Below, one piece after another: positions 31,343 to 39,907 of a stretch of 64,000 nucleotides of DNA. Source of the stretch: Cribrihabitans marinus (GTDB taxonomy: Bacteria; Pseudomonadota; Alphaproteobacteria; Rhodobacterales; Rhodobacteraceae); the NCBI RefSeq assembly GCF_900109035.1, contig NZ_FNYD01000005.1, forward strand, positions 267,218-331,217. Reading direction: 5' to 3'. Position numbers and translations under genes: made by a program. The notes beneath the pieces are model-generated. The model ran no database searches and had not been told where the DNA came from. It was given only the letters and a program-made list of their open reading frames with translations. Each line of letters begins with the position of its first letter. Position 1 is the stretch's first letter.

Positions 31343-31373
31343 GGGGCGGGTCCGGTTGGACCCGCCCCTTTTT
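31343..31373 (+). terminator. rho-independent terminator of the BI-1 gene
   Basis: GGGGCGGGTCC-GGTT-GGACCCGCCCC is an 11-bp perfect stem followed by TTTTT. It starts 29 bases after the BI-1 stop codon. Textbook intrinsic terminator, active on the plus strand. Confidence 0.9.
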
Positions 31374-31411
31374 CGTTACCGAAGGTGACATGTGGCAGAA
31401 GCTGCCCGCGG

Positions 31412-31924
31412 TCAGCGGCAGTTGATCGGCACCGCAAAGCCACTGGACGACCGCCCCGACCGCGACGCGCCATAAGCGTTGCCCGCGGGCAGGCATCCGG
31501 TCAGCTTGGGAACCGAGCCGACAAAGGCCTGGCCGGTGCTGGGCTCCATCGGGGTCAGGTCGGAGTCGGGTGTGCGCAGCACCGCGAAGAGCACGTTGTT
31601 CACCGCAACCGTGCTCAGCATCAGCGGCCGGCGGTTGCCGCCCACCTCGACCGCGTTGGCCGGGCTGCGGCCCCCGTTCGAGATGGCGGTGCGGGCCAGC
31701 TTGGCCAGATCCGCCTCGTCCGTGGCCACGCGCACCGTCGGCAGGCGCCCCAGGGCAACCGGGACGGTCATGTTGCGCGATACCTGGCCGGCGCGGGCTT
31801 CGGCCTCGGCCAGCGTTCGAGGTTCACCATCGATACCGGTGAAACCGACCCCTTCGCGGTTGAACAGGCCGGTACAGGCCGACAATGCGGCAAATGCAAA
31901 TGCGGGCAGCAGAATTTTTTTCAT
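31412..31924 (-). CDS. hypothetical lipoprotein
   Basis: The 170-residue protein has a lipoprotein signal peptide, MKKILLPAFAFAALSAC, with LSAC as the lipobox; acylation at Cys17 is expected. The mature part is a short domain I do not recognise: NMTVPVALGRLPTVRVATDEADLAKLARTAISNGGRSP, then LSTVAVNNVLFAVLRTP and a C-terminal disulfide candidate (GCLPAG...PINCR). It is probably an outer-membrane lipoprotein facing the periplasm. The start at ATG 31924 gives an intact signal. It may be transcribed with the GNAT gene upstream, with a gap of about 50 bases. No function can be assigned. Confidence 0.65.
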   Translation of the reverse strand: MKKILLPAFAFAALSACTGLFNREGVGFTGIDGEPRTLAEAEARAGQVSRNMTVPVALGRLPTVRVATDEADLAKLARTAISNGGRSPANAVEVGGNRRPLMLSTVAVNNVLFAVLRTPDSDLTPMEPSTGQAFVGSVPKLTGCLPAGNAYGASRSGRSSSGFAVPINCR

Positions 31925-31975
31925 GGCTCTCAGGACTTGTTGGCAGACTGCACAAGCGTAGCGGCAGCCGGCCCG

Positions 31976-32461
31976 TCATGACAAGCGCCGTTTCATCCGC
32001 ACCGCCGGAAAGCGTATGCCGGGTCCCAGCTCCACCTGCATCGGCCCCAACGTCTCGAACCCCAGCGCGGCATAGAAGGGCACGGCGGTTCGGGTCGACC
32101 AGCATGCCATCTCGGTCACGCCGGCGGCACGGGCCATGTCCAGCGCGTGTCGCAGGATCGCCCGGCCCACCCCGCGCCGCAGCGCACGATGGTCGGTCGC
32201 GACGTGGCGGATATGGCCCAGATCCGCGCGTTTGCCGTCCCGCGTCCAGCCACCCGCGCCCAGGATCTCAGCCGCTTCCTCGGCGACGTAATAGGTACCG
32301 CTGGCCAGCAGCGCCGGCTGCGCGCGCGAGATCAGGGGCAGCGCCGTAACCAGCACCGAAGGCGGGTAGTCCGCCTTGAGCAGCCTGGGATAACTCCGCG
32401 CCAGCAGGGCATCCACCGCCGCCAGATCCGCCTTTGAGGTCGGGCGCACGACGAAGCTCAT
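31976..32461 (-). CDS. GNAT family N-acetyltransferase
   Basis: The 161-residue acetyl-CoA-dependent acyltransferase has the GNAT core: FVVRPTSKADLAAVDALLARSYP (motif C), YYVAEEAAEILGAGGW, and motif A VATDHRALRRGVGRAILRHAL, in which RRGVGR is the pyrophosphate-binding loop. Motif B follows (MACWSTRTAVPFYAALGFETLG). Substrate cannot be predicted. ATG 32461 opens the domain cleanly. It lies between a terminator of rpmG and the hypothetical lipoprotein gene. Confidence 0.88.
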   Translation of the reverse strand: MSFVVRPTSKADLAAVDALLARSYPRLLKADYPPSVLVTALPLISRAQPALLASGTYYVAEEAAEILGAGGWTRDGKRADLGHIRHVATDHRALRRGVGRAILRHALDMARAAGVTEMACWSTRTAVPFYAALGFETLGPMQVELGPGIRFPAVRMKRRLS

Positions 32462-32533
32462 GTCAACGCATCCCCAATGCGGCGGACCAGCCTGCGATCA
32501 TCATAGGTTTCATGCCCGCCCCTCCCGGAACGC

Positions 32534-32560
32534 AAAAGGGCCACGCGCGCGGCGTGGCCC
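32534..32560 (-). terminator. intrinsic terminator of rpmG
   Basis: On the minus strand GGGCCACGC-CGCGC-GCGTGGCCC is followed by TTTT, 28 bases after the rpmG stop. A nine-base-pair stem and T-run on the strand of rpmG. It separates rpmG from the GNAT gene. Confidence 0.8.
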
Positions 32561-32587
32561 CAGACCTGTCGTGCTGTCGGATCAGGC

Positions 32588-32755
32588 TTACTTGATCTTG
32601 CCTTCCTTGTACTCGACATGCTTGCGGACCACGGGGTCGTACTTCCGCACCGACATCTTCTCGGTCATGGTGCGGGCGTTCTTCTTGGTCACGTAGAAAT
32701 GGCCCGTTCCCGCGGTCGAGTTCAGACGGATCTTGATGGTCGTCGGCTTCGCCAT
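32588..32755 (-). CDS. rpmG: 50S ribosomal protein L33
   Basis: The 55-residue protein reads [26 protein letters not shown] at the N-terminus and [18 protein letters not shown] at the C-terminus, matching bacterial L33 in sequence and length. The zinc-binding cysteines of the other L33 form are absent, so this is the zinc-independent (C-) form typical of this class. L33 sits at the E site of the large subunit. It has its own terminator and a 131-base gap upstream. Confidence 0.97.
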   Translation of the reverse strand: MAKPTTIKIRLNSTAGTGHFYVTKKNARTMTEKMSVRKYDPVVRKHVEYKEGKIK

Positions 32756-32886
32756 GCTCTCTCTCCTGCGCCCGAAAAGGCGCCGGGCCTCTCGGTTGAA
32801 TTCCTATGAGCGTGCGCTTCTACGCCATGACGCCCGGGTGTCAAGCCCATTTGCCCGACCGCCGCGCGCAATTCCCGGCGCCAGCC

Positions 32887-33600
32887 TCAGCCCGGCAGCG
32901 GCGGCACGCCCATATGCGCGTGAATCTGGTCGCGATCGGCATCGCTCAGCCCCAGCGCGGTCGCCAGCTGGCGCAGATAGGCCGCCTCGTTGGCGTTGTC
33001 GACACGAATCGCCGCCAGCGAGGTGGCGTAGATCTGCGCCTTCATCGGCGCCCCGGCATCGGCGGCCAGCCCCATCACGTCCACCGGCGCATCCAGTTCG
33101 GCCTGCACGAAGGCGCGCTCTTCGGCGCTGATGTCGTCGCCCAGCTGGTCGAGGATCGCGGCCTTCTCCTGCGGGTCGATCTGGCCGTCGGCCTTGGCCG
33201 CCTGGATCATAGCCCGCAGCATCAGCTTGGCCTGCGCCTCCATCGCGGCACCCGCCGGTGTGCCCGAGAAGATGGCGTCCATCATCCCCGCCGTCTGTTC
33301 ACCGCCGGCCCGCGCCGCGCCCTGCATGGCGTTCATCAGCCCGCCGAGCCCCGCGGTGCCGGCCGCCGCCGCGCCCGCGCCGCCGGTCATCTGGCCGAGG
33401 AAGTTGCGCACCGCCTCGGAACCGCCGGGAAAGCCCATCCGGTCGGCCAGCTGGCCCAGCTGATCGGCGGCGGGACTGTCCGCACCGCCCTTCATCATGT
33501 CCTGCAACCCGGACATGCCGCCCATCTGGCGATACTTGTCGATGCCCTTTGCGGCGGCGAACCCCACCGCGACCGAGGCCAGCGTCTTCATGAAACTCAT
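32887..33600 (-). CDS. DUF533/TerB-like protein (YebE type)
   Basis: The 237-residue protein has an N-terminal segment (MSFMKTLASVAVGFAAAKGIDKYRQM) that may be membrane-associated and a long Gly/Ala/Met-rich linker. The C-terminal TerB-like helical bundle is LMLRAMIQAAKADGQIDPQEKAAILDQLGDDISAEER; the ADGxxDxxE motif is the acidic metal-binding pattern of TerB/DUF533. E. coli YebE is its relative. Role uncertain, linked to envelope stress in other bacteria. The ATG at 33600 has GGGAGGAGGG upstream. A longer open frame upstream is not coding. Confidence 0.85.
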   Translation of the reverse strand: MSFMKTLASVAVGFAAAKGIDKYRQMGGMSGLQDMMKGGADSPAADQLGQLADRMGFPGGSEAVRNFLGQMTGGAGAAAAGTAGLGGLMNAMQGAARAGGEQTAGMMDAIFSGTPAGAAMEAQAKLMLRAMIQAAKADGQIDPQEKAAILDQLGDDISAEERAFVQAELDAPVDVMGLAADAGAPMKAQIYATSLAAIRVDNANEAAYLRQLATALGLSDADRDQIHAHMGVPPLPG

Positions 33601-33991
33601 TTTGTCCCTCCTCCCGAACCGGTTGGCTGTGCCGCAGCCTAGCAGAGAGGTCGGATCGACGTTACCCGGTTTTCGCGGCGACCGACCTTGCCGGGCCAGG
33701 AGCCCAAGGGCATTGGTGAGATCACGGAGCCGTGATACACTCCCGCTGTCAGGTCCCAGACACGGACAACCACGGCACTTCGGCGCGCTTGAGGCATGCA
33801 CGCAATGCGTCCTGACCGCCTGACCGCGACCGGTAATTCGCCCGGTTGGCAGATGTAACCCGATTTCCGATTTCACGGCATGTCCGCCGGGCCCGTCAGG
33901 CACTGACGCCGACGCCGGGCCGCTTTCATCGGCAGGCATGGCCCGCCGCATGGTGCCGATTTCCGGCGCCGTTAATCCTTGGGAGGGGACA
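33601..33991. other. 391-base intergenic region with a short perfect palindrome
   Basis: This gap separates the divergent DUF533 and GYD genes. It contains ATCACGG-AG-CCGTGAT (33721-33736), a perfect seven-base inverted repeat spaced by two bases that looks like a dimeric-regulator operator. Otherwise it is non-coding: open frames through it are short and do not resemble proteins I know. GGGAGG (33981-33986) is the ribosome-binding site of the GYD gene. Confidence 0.5.
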
Positions 33992-34324
33992 ATGGCACTT
34001 TTCATCACCTACGCATCCTATTCGCAATCCGGCATTCAGGGGCTGATGAGCAAACCCGAAGATCGCAGCGCAGCGATCCAGGCGCTGCTCGACAAGGTCG
34101 GCGGCAAGGTCGTGGCGCTCTATATGACCACCGGATCCAACGACATCGTGATGGTCACCGACGCGCCTGACGGCTCGGACGCGGTTGCGGTCGGAATGGC
34201 CGTGGCCTCGACCGGTGCGATTGACAGGATCGAAACCGTCCGGGCCTGGACCGGGGCAGAGTTCGCCGCCATCGCCGAAAGGGCCGGAGGGCTGACCGGC
34301 GCCTATCGGAAGCCGGGATCGTAA
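33992..34324 (+). CDS. GYD domain protein
   Basis: This small (110-residue) protein begins MALFITYASYSQSGIQGLMSKPEDRSAAIQALLDKVGGKV, then YMTTGSNDIVMVTDAPDGSDAVAVGMAVASTGAIDRIETVRAWTGAEF. It matches the GYD domain (named after its GYD-like motif, here TGSND) with a ferredoxin-like dimeric fold. No catalytic residues are known for the family. A strong ribosome-binding site, GGGAGG, precedes ATG 33992. It is divergent from the DUF533 gene and convergent with rnpB. It may respond to an inducer through the palindrome in its upstream region. Confidence 0.8.
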   Translation: MALFITYASYSQSGIQGLMSKPEDRSAAIQALLDKVGGKVVALYMTTGSNDIVMVTDAPDGSDAVAVGMAVASTGAIDRIETVRAWTGAEFAAIAERAGGLTGAYRKPGS

Positions 34325-34336
34325 CAGGCAAGAGAC

Positions 34337-34740
34337 GCGCGGAGGGCCTGTAAGCCGGATTCTGTTCCCCCCGGACCGTGATCCGGGGTTCGACGACCAT
34401 TCCTCTGGGCCGCGGATCGCTCCGCGGCTCAAGCTGCCAACCCGGTCCCTCTCGGCCAAGACGCACCTAGCGGCGGTATCCCGGGTCAGACCCGGGACCG
34501 GCCCGCGCGGGGACCCTATTCGGCATTGCTCCCGGTGGGGCTTGCCAGGCCGCCCCCGTTGCCGGGGACGCGGTGGGCTCTTACCCCACCGTTTCACCTT
34601 TTCCGCCGCAAGCGGCGGTAGTCTGTTTTCTGTGGCGCTTTCCGTCGGGTTTCCCCGCCCGGGCGTTACCCGGCACCGTTGCCTTGTGGAGTCCGGACTT
34701 TCCTCGGCATCGCTGCCGCGGCCATCCGGCCCTCCGCGCA
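34337..34740 (-). ncRNA. rnpB: RNase P RNA (M1 RNA)
   Basis: The catalytic RNA of ribonuclease P, about 404 nt. On the minus strand it begins with a P1 arm GCGCGGAGGGCC and carries the universally conserved GAGGAAAGTCCGGACTCCACA region (CR-I, at about 34685-34705). It ends with the 3' conserved ACAGAATCCGGCTTACAGGCC, where GGCCCTCCGCGC closes P1. Internal stems are GC-rich, as in alphaproteobacteria. It starts nine bases after the stop of the amidase gene, so its promoter must lie inside that gene, or the RNA must be processed from a longer transcript. Confidence 0.95.
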
Positions 34741-34748
34741 GCGCTCAG

Positions 34749-35450
34749 TTAGGCAGTGGGCGTGGTGCGGTCAATGCCCAATGTTTCGGCGGCCCCGAGG
34801 GCCAGCGCCAGATCGCCCCGGCTGGGCGAACCCATGCGCTGCGGCCGAAACCGCATCAGGAACGCGCCGATCCGGGTCTCCAGCGGCACGTTGCCGGAAT
34901 AGCCGAGGGCGCGCAGCGGGGCGTCGAACGCATCTGGCGGCGCCGGCCGGCTGTCGCGCAAGGCGGCCGGATCCACGTCCGGATCGAGGGCCAGCCCCTG
35001 CCGCGCCAGCCGCCGCCAGTCGAATTTGCGCCCCGGATCGCGCTTGCGGCCGGGTGCCATGTCGGAATGGCCGATCACCCCATGCGCGGGGATCGACCAC
35101 CGCCCCATGATCTCGGGCAGCAGCCGTTCCAGCGCCGCCATCTGTGCCTCGGCAAAGGGGTGATCACCGCGATTGTCCAGCTCGATCCCGACCGAGCGCG
35201 AGTTCACGTCCCCATGCCCGCGCCATTCCCCCTGCCCGGCATGCCAGGCCCGGTCCGCTTCGCGCACCAACTGCCACAGCGTGCCGTCGGCGCCGATCAG
35301 GTAATGCGCCGACACTTCGGCATCCGGGTCGCTCAGACGGTCCAGCGCGGCCTCGGCGCTGGCCATCGCCGTGTAGTGCAGCACCACCAGCGACGGTTCC
35401 AGACCGTCGCGTCGCGGGCCGAAATTGGGGGACGGGTGCCAGATCGGCAA
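34749..35450 (-). CDS. N-acetylmuramoyl-L-alanine amidase, AmpD type
   Basis: The 233-residue zinc amidase of the Amidase_2 family is like E. coli AmpD, which cleaves anhydro-muropeptides during cell-wall recycling. Metal and catalytic motifs are seen: LVVLHYTAMASAEAAL (first His), SAHYLIGADGTLWQLV, RAWHAG, SVGIELDN (catalytic Glu), HGVIGHSDMAPGRKRDPG (second metal His and the final Asp). No signal peptide, so cytoplasmic as AmpD. Initiation at TTG 35450 is required, since the next ATG is past the first metal ligand. It follows the lipoprotein gene by three bases and is followed by rnpB. Confidence 0.88.
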   Translation of the reverse strand: MPIWHPSPNFGPRRDGLEPSLVVLHYTAMASAEAALDRLSDPDAEVSAHYLIGADGTLWQLVREADRAWHAGQGEWRGHGDVNSRSVGIELDNRGDHPFAEAQMAALERLLPEIMGRWSIPAHGVIGHSDMAPGRKRDPGRKFDWRRLARQGLALDPDVDPAALRDSRPAPPDAFDAPLRALGYSGNVPLETRIGAFLMRFRPQRMGSPSRGDLALALGAAETLGIDRTTPTA

Positions 35451-35453
35451 GGC

Positions 35454-36206
35454 TCAGTTCTGGACCGCCCGGCGGAACGGCGCCGGATCCCAGCGGCAGG
35501 CATAGCCGTCGCCATCGGGGTCCAGCCCTTTGCGGTCGCGCTCGGGTCCGCCATTCGACAAAAAGGCGATCTGCGCCTGGTCGGGCGAGCTATAGCCCGC
35601 GCAGGCCCGCTGCGCCTTGGCCTCCAGGTTGAAGCCCGACCGCGAGTAGAGCTGCGTGCCGCGCGGATGCGAGGTGTTGAGCGCATATTGCACGATGTTC
35701 GGATCGGAATTGCCGCTGCGCTCGGGCACGGCGGTGGGCTGAACCACCTCGTATTGCGCGCGATTGCGTTCGATCAGCGCCGCGTCGCCCTCGATGCTGC
35801 GCCGCGAGGACACCGCGTCGAAATCCTGTTCGGCCGAGATGCCGGTGCTGGTCTCGGCCAGCGGCGCGCCGGCCTGGGCCGTCGCCGGCGGCTGGATCTG
35901 GTTCCCGGCGCCGCCGGATTGCTCCAGCGCCCGCGCGGTCTGCTGGGCGATATCCTCGGCCGAGGCCGCGCCGGCCGGGCCGGAGAGCGGCGCGCTGCCT
36001 GCCGGTGGCAATTCCTCTGACGAGACCACAGAACCGGGCACCAGCGGTTCCCCGGTCACGGTCTGCCCGGTCAGCGCCGCGTCGCGCTGTGCCTGGTATT
36101 CCGGCGTGTTGAAGCCCACGCCCTGACCGGAATCCGGCACCGTCGCGGCACAACCCGCCGCCAGACCCAATACCGAGACCAGTAATACTGCGCGCATTGC
36201 TGCCAT
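35454..36206 (-). CDS. lipoprotein with C-terminal Excalibur calcium-binding motif
   Basis: The ~250-residue protein has a lipoprotein signal (MRAVLLVSVLGLAAGC; lipobox LAAGC) and a long Ala/Gly/Pro/Gln-rich low-complexity middle. A C-terminal Excalibur-like element is present: LDPDGDGYACRWDP (DxDxDGxxC) after CAGYSSP. The terminal motif chelates calcium in homologues and is often attached to surface or nuclease proteins. Expected in the periplasm or outer membrane. Two start codons (36206, 36197) are possible. It lies in a run gatC, gatA, this gene, amidase, with a 32-base gap after gatA. Function unknown. Confidence 0.7.
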   Translation of the reverse strand: MAAMRAVLLVSVLGLAAGCAATVPDSGQGVGFNTPEYQAQRDAALTGQTVTGEPLVPGSVVSSEELPPAGSAPLSGPAGAASAEDIAQQTARALEQSGGAGNQIQPPATAQAGAPLAETSTGISAEQDFDAVSSRRSIEGDAALIERNRAQYEVVQPTAVPERSGNSDPNIVQYALNTSHPRGTQLYSRSGFNLEAKAQRACAGYSSPDQAQIAFLSNGGPERDRKGLDPDGDGYACRWDPAPFRRAVQN

Positions 36207-36238
36207 CCTGTCGTCCTTGCCGTCGCCGAGGCCGGGTT

Positions 36239-37726
36239 CTACCACCATTTGACGGGCTTTTCCACAAAGCCCGCCGCCTGCTCCAGCGCATAGGCCGTAT
36301 TCAGCAGATCGCCCTCTTCCCAGGGCCGCCCGATCAGTTGCAGCCCCAGCGGCAGTCCCCGCTTGTCCAACCCGGCGGGCACCGCGATGCCCGGCAGGCC
36401 GGCCAGGTTCACGGTGACGGTGAACACGTCGTTGAGATACATCTGCACCGGGTCGGCGTCCGTCATCTTGCCCAGGCCAAATGCCGCCGAGGGCGTGGCC
36501 GGCGTCAGGATCGCATCGACGCCGTCGGCGAAGACATCCTCGAAGTCCTTCTTGATCAGCGTCCGCACCTTGCGCGCCCGGTTGTAATAGGCGTCGTAGA
36601 ACCCCGCCGACAGCACATAGGTTCCGATCATCACCCGGCGCTGCACCTCGGGGCCGAAGCCCTCGGCGCGGGTCTTCTCGTACATCTCGGTGATGCCGTC
36701 GCCCTGCGCCAGCCTGGCGCGGCGGCCGTAGCGTACCCCGTCATAGCGCGCGAGATTGCTCGACGCCTCGGCCGGCGCGATCACGTAATAGGCGGGCAGC
36801 GCGTATTTGGTGTGCGGCAGCGAGATATCGACGATCTTCGCGCCCGCGTCCTTGAGCATCTCGGTGCCCTTGGCCCATAGTTCCTCGATCTCCTCGGGCA
36901 TCCCCTCCATGCGGTATTCGCGCGGAATGCCGATCACCTTGCCGTTGATGTCGCCCGTCAGCATTGCCTCGAAATCCGGCACCGGAAGGTCGGCGCTGGT
37001 GGAATCCTTGGGGTCATGCCCGCACATCGCCTGCAGCATGATCGCGGCGTCGCGCACATCCCTGGTCATCGGCCCGGCCTGGTCCAGCGAAGAGGCAAAG
37101 GCCACGATGCCCCAGCGCGAGCAGCGGCCATAGGTCGGCTTGATGCCGGTGATGCCGGTGAAGGCCGCCGGCTGCCGGATCGACCCGCCGGTGTCGGTGC
37201 CGGTGGCCGCAAGGCACAGATCGGCCGCCACCGCGCTGGCCGAGCCGCCGGACGAGCCGCCGGGCGTCAGCTGCGCGTCGTCATTGCCGCGCCGCCAGGG
37301 GTTCACGGCGTTGCCATAGGTGCTGGTCTCGTTGCTGGAGCCCATGGCGAACTCGTCCATGTTCAGCTTGCCCAGCATCACCGCCCCGGCATCGGCCAGC
37401 TGCTGGCTGACAGTTGATTCGTATTCCGGCCGGAAACCGTCCAGGATCCGGCTGGCCGCCTGGCTCGGCACGCCCCTGGTGCAGAACAGGTCCTTGATGC
37501 CGATGGGCAGCCCGCACATGGAGGGCGCATCGCCCGCCCGGATCCGCGCATCCGCCGCCCTGGCCCGCTCCAGCGCGATCTCGGGGGTCTTGTGGACAAA
37601 GGCGTTCAAGGCATCCGCCGCGTCGATCGCCTCCAGGCAGGCCTCGGTCAGCTCGACCGAGGTGACCTCGCCCTTGCGCAGGGCGTCGCGGGCCTCGGCC
37701 AGCCGCAGGGTGTTCAGCTTGCTCAT
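36239..37726 (-). CDS. gatA: aspartyl/glutamyl-tRNA amidotransferase subunit A
   Basis: The 495-residue amidase-signature subunit hydrolyses glutamine and passes the ammonia to GatB for the transamidation of Glu-tRNA(Gln) or Asp-tRNA(Asn). The Ser-cis-Ser-Lys triad is visible: [10 protein letters not shown] (catalytic Lys), [16 protein letters not shown] (cis-Ser) and [16 protein letters not shown] (nucleophile Ser). The rest of the domain matches GatA through [15 protein letters not shown] near the C-terminus. It lies three bases after gatC. gatB is not in this window. Start at ATG 37726. Confidence 0.96.
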   Translation of the reverse strand: MSKLNTLRLAEARDALRKGEVTSVELTEACLEAIDAADALNAFVHKTPEIALERARAADARIRAGDAPSMCGLPIGIKDLFCTRGVPSQAASRILDGFRPEYESTVSQQLADAGAVMLGKLNMDEFAMGSSNETSTYGNAVNPWRRGNDDAQLTPGGSSGGSASAVAADLCLAATGTDTGGSIRQPAAFTGITGIKPTYGRCSRWGIVAFASSLDQAGPMTRDVRDAAIMLQAMCGHDPKDSTSADLPVPDFEAMLTGDINGKVIGIPREYRMEGMPEEIEELWAKGTEMLKDAGAKIVDISLPHTKYALPAYYVIAPAEASSNLARYDGVRYGRRARLAQGDGITEMYEKTRAEGFGPEVQRRVMIGTYVLSAGFYDAYYNRARKVRTLIKKDFEDVFADGVDAILTPATPSAAFGLGKMTDADPVQMYLNDVFTVTVNLAGLPGIAVPAGLDKRGLPLGLQLIGRPWEEGDLLNTAYALEQAAGFVEKPVKWW

Positions 37727-37729
37727 GTC

Positions 37730-38017
37730 CTACTCCACCACCTTGGGAACCGCGAAGAACCCCTCGCGGGCATCGGGCGCGTTGGACAGCACCTTGTCCT
37801 GCTGCCCGCCCTCCTTGACCACGTCCGCCCGCCGCTTCAGCCGCATCGGCGTGACCGAGACCATGGGCTCCACGCCCTCGACATCCACCTCGCCCAGCTG
37901 CTCGATGAACCCCAGGATGGTGTTGAACTCCGAGGCCAGCGCCGGCAGCGCGTCCTCCTCGACCTTGATCCGGGCCAGCTTGGCCACTTTCGCGGCGGTG
38001 TTCTGATCTATCGACAT
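37730..38017 (-). CDS. gatC: aspartyl/glutamyl-tRNA amidotransferase subunit C
   Basis: This small (95-residue) subunit stabilises the GatCAB complex. It matches GatC along its length: MSIDQNTAAKVAKLARIKVEEDALPALASEFNTILGFIEQL, then VEPMVSVTPMRLKRRADVV and APDAREGFFAVPKVVE (a conserved C-terminal belt that wraps GatA). ATG at 38017. An in-frame extension upstream is not supported. It is the first gene of the gatCA unit; a repeat copy lies in the 210-base gap upstream. Confidence 0.95.
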   Translation of the reverse strand: MSIDQNTAAKVAKLARIKVEEDALPALASEFNTILGFIEQLGEVDVEGVEPMVSVTPMRLKRRADVVKEGGQQDKVLSNAPDAREGFFAVPKVVE

Positions 38018-38097
38018 GCGGTTACCCCTGTCTGGCGTCACCGGGGCATTTACTCTTCCCGCGCAGCACCCGCAAGCCTCGCGGCACGCCCCTGCTT

Positions 38098-38157
38098 CCT
38101 CTTGCCCGAAATATCCCGGGGGAGTCCGCCGACAAGGCGGACGGGGGCAGCGCCCCC
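38098..38157. repeat. dispersed intergenic repeat, copy 4
   Basis: CCTCTTGCCCGAAATATCCCGGGGG, then the hairpin GTCCGCC-GACAA-GGCGGAC (38124-38142) and GGGGGC-AGC-GCCCCC (38143-38157). It is the closest relative of copy 2 at 17906. Here it lies between divergent genes (gatC and UPF0173), so it cannot be a simple terminator for either. Confidence 0.6.
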
Positions 38158-38227
38158 GGAAAGCGCCGATGGATTTTTGCCCGCCCGATGTTAGGCTCGG
38201 CGCGACAGCAAACGAGGGAGAGCACTC

Positions 38228-38920
38228 ATGAAGATCATCTGGATGGGCCACGGCAGTTTCCGCATCGAGACCGAAGGCCAGACCCTGCTGGTCGATCCCT
38301 GGCTGACCGGCAATCCCGTCCTGCCCGAGGACCGGCATGACGAGGCGGTGTCCGGCGCCACCCACATCCTGCTCACTCATGCCCATTTCGACCATGTGGT
38401 CGACGTGCTGCCCCTGGCCACCAGGCTCGGCGTTCCGGTGGTCGGTCAATACGACCTGATGGGGCTCTGGGCCGAGTCCGAGGGCATCGAGACCGTGGGC
38501 TTCAACAAGGGCGGCACGGTCGACCTGAACGGGGTGCGCGTCACTATGGTGCCGGCCTCGCACAGCTCGACCTTCGCCACGCCCGACGGGCTGCGCACCG
38601 GCGGCTCCGAGGTGGGTTTCATGATCGCGGCCGAAGGGCACATGCTCTACCTGTCCGGCGACACCGACATCATGGCCGACATGGACTGGATGGGCGCCTA
38701 TTACAAACCCGATATCGGGATCCTCTCGGCGGGCGGCCATTTCACCATGGACATGAAGGCCACGGCCTGGGCCGCCAAGCGCTATTTCGACTTCAAGACG
38801 GTGATCCCCTGCCACTACAAGACCTTCCCGATCCTCGAGCAATCGGCGCAGGATCTGGTCGACGGCCTGCCCGGCGTGGACGTGATCGAACCCGAGGTAA
38901 TGCGGGCGATCGAGGTGTGA
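38228..38920 (+). CDS. UPF0173 metal-dependent hydrolase (MBL fold)
   Basis: The 230-residue metallo-beta-lactamase-fold protein belongs to UPF0173. Metal ligands are in place: GHGSFRIE at the start, LLTHAHFDHVVDV (HxHxDH), MVPASHSST, YLSGDTDIMAD (the Asp bridging metals) and IPCHYKTFPIL near the C-terminus. The family is uncharacterised and thought to be a hydrolase acting on small molecules. ATG at 38228. It ends only 15 bases before the first of three cyclase genes on the same strand, so it may be part of that operon. An MBL hydrolase beside nucleotide cyclases suggests a link to nucleotide or phosphodiester turnover, which is inference. Confidence 0.85.
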   Translation: MKIIWMGHGSFRIETEGQTLLVDPWLTGNPVLPEDRHDEAVSGATHILLTHAHFDHVVDVLPLATRLGVPVVGQYDLMGLWAESEGIETVGFNKGGTVDLNGVRVTMVPASHSSTFATPDGLRTGGSEVGFMIAAEGHMLYLSGDTDIMADMDWMGAYYKPDIGILSAGGHFTMDMKATAWAAKRYFDFKTVIPCHYKTFPILEQSAQDLVDGLPGVDVIEPEVMRAIEV

Positions 38921-38935
38921 TCACCGTGTACGCGA

Positions 38936-39907
38936 ATGCCTGACATAGCGCCCTCGCCCGAGATCGATGCCGTTGTCCGGCGCTGGCTGGCGGCTTCCAC
39001 CAACCGGAATCCGCGGGCGGTCGCCAACCTGTTTTCGGCGTCCTCCGCATTAACCTATGTCGGGTCGGCACCGGGCGAGATCTGGACGGACGACGCCCTA
39101 CGTGCGGGCTTTGCCGCCATGCCGGACAACATACTGCCATTCTCCTACGACGACCTACGGATCACGGGCTATGAAAGCGGGCCCTTCGGGTGGGCGCTGT
39201 GGACCGGAACCATGGTCATACCAGAGATCGGCAAACGCACCGACTTCCGCGGAACGGTCATCCTGACGCTGGAGGACTCGGTCTGGCGCGTTGTGCATTC
39301 CCACAATTCCACGCCGGTCTCGAACCTGGAGTCGCTGGGGCAGGATCCCGGGAATTTCGACGATCTGGTCCGCGCGGCCACCGCAAGCGCGCCGGGGATC
39401 GCCGGGTCTGGCATGGCCTCGGTCATGTTCACCGACATCGCCGACAGCACATCGGTCGCCCAGGCCATCGGTGACGGCGCCTGGCGCACGCTCGTCAAGC
39501 GCCATGTCGCGCTCGTCGGCGACCTGATCCGATCCTCGGACGGCACCCTGGTCAAATCCCTCGGCGACGGCACAATGTCGACCTTTCAGACCGCGCGTGC
39601 AGCCTTGTCCGCCGCCCAGGCGATACAACACGCGATCAGCGCCGAACGGACCGAGCCCCGCCTGAGCGTCCGCATCGGCATCCACACCGGCGAGGTCGTC
39701 GAAGACGACGGCGACTTCTTCGGCACCGTCGTCAACAAGGCCGCCCGTGTCGCCGCCGCCGCGCGCCCCGGCGAGATCCGCATCTCCGAGGCCACCCGCA
39801 TCATGGTCGGCGGCGCCCGCGACTTCACGTTCTCCGACGCCGCAACGATCCCGCTCAAGGGCCTCGAAGGCGACCACCTGATTCACCGGCTGGAGTGGCG
39901 GGAATGA
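38936..39907 (+). CDS. SnoaL/NTF2-like domain fused to class III nucleotide cyclase, tandem copy 1
   Basis: The 323-residue two-domain protein starts with a SnoaL/NTF2-like domain (about residues 5-125: IDAVVRRWLAASTNRNPRAVANLFS, then PFGWALWTGTMVIPE and LTLEDSVWRVVHSHNS). After a short helix comes a class III adenylate/guanylate cyclase domain (about 158-320). Metal Asp167 (MFTDIADST), Lys207 and metal Asp211 (VKSLGDGTMSTF), then Asn267 and Arg271 (VVNKAARV), are all at their expected places, so activity is likely. ATP versus GTP choice is inferred as ATP from the Lys. No membrane segments. It ends RLEWRE and overlaps copy 2 by four bases (ATGA). Confidence 0.88.
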   Translation: MPDIAPSPEIDAVVRRWLAASTNRNPRAVANLFSASSALTYVGSAPGEIWTDDALRAGFAAMPDNILPFSYDDLRITGYESGPFGWALWTGTMVIPEIGKRTDFRGTVILTLEDSVWRVVHSHNSTPVSNLESLGQDPGNFDDLVRAATASAPGIAGSGMASVMFTDIADSTSVAQAIGDGAWRTLVKRHVALVGDLIRSSDGTLVKSLGDGTMSTFQTARAALSAAQAIQHAISAERTEPRLSVRIGIHTGEVVEDDGDFFGTVVNKAARVAAAARPGEIRISEATRIMVGGARDFTFSDAATIPLKGLEGDHLIHRLEWRE

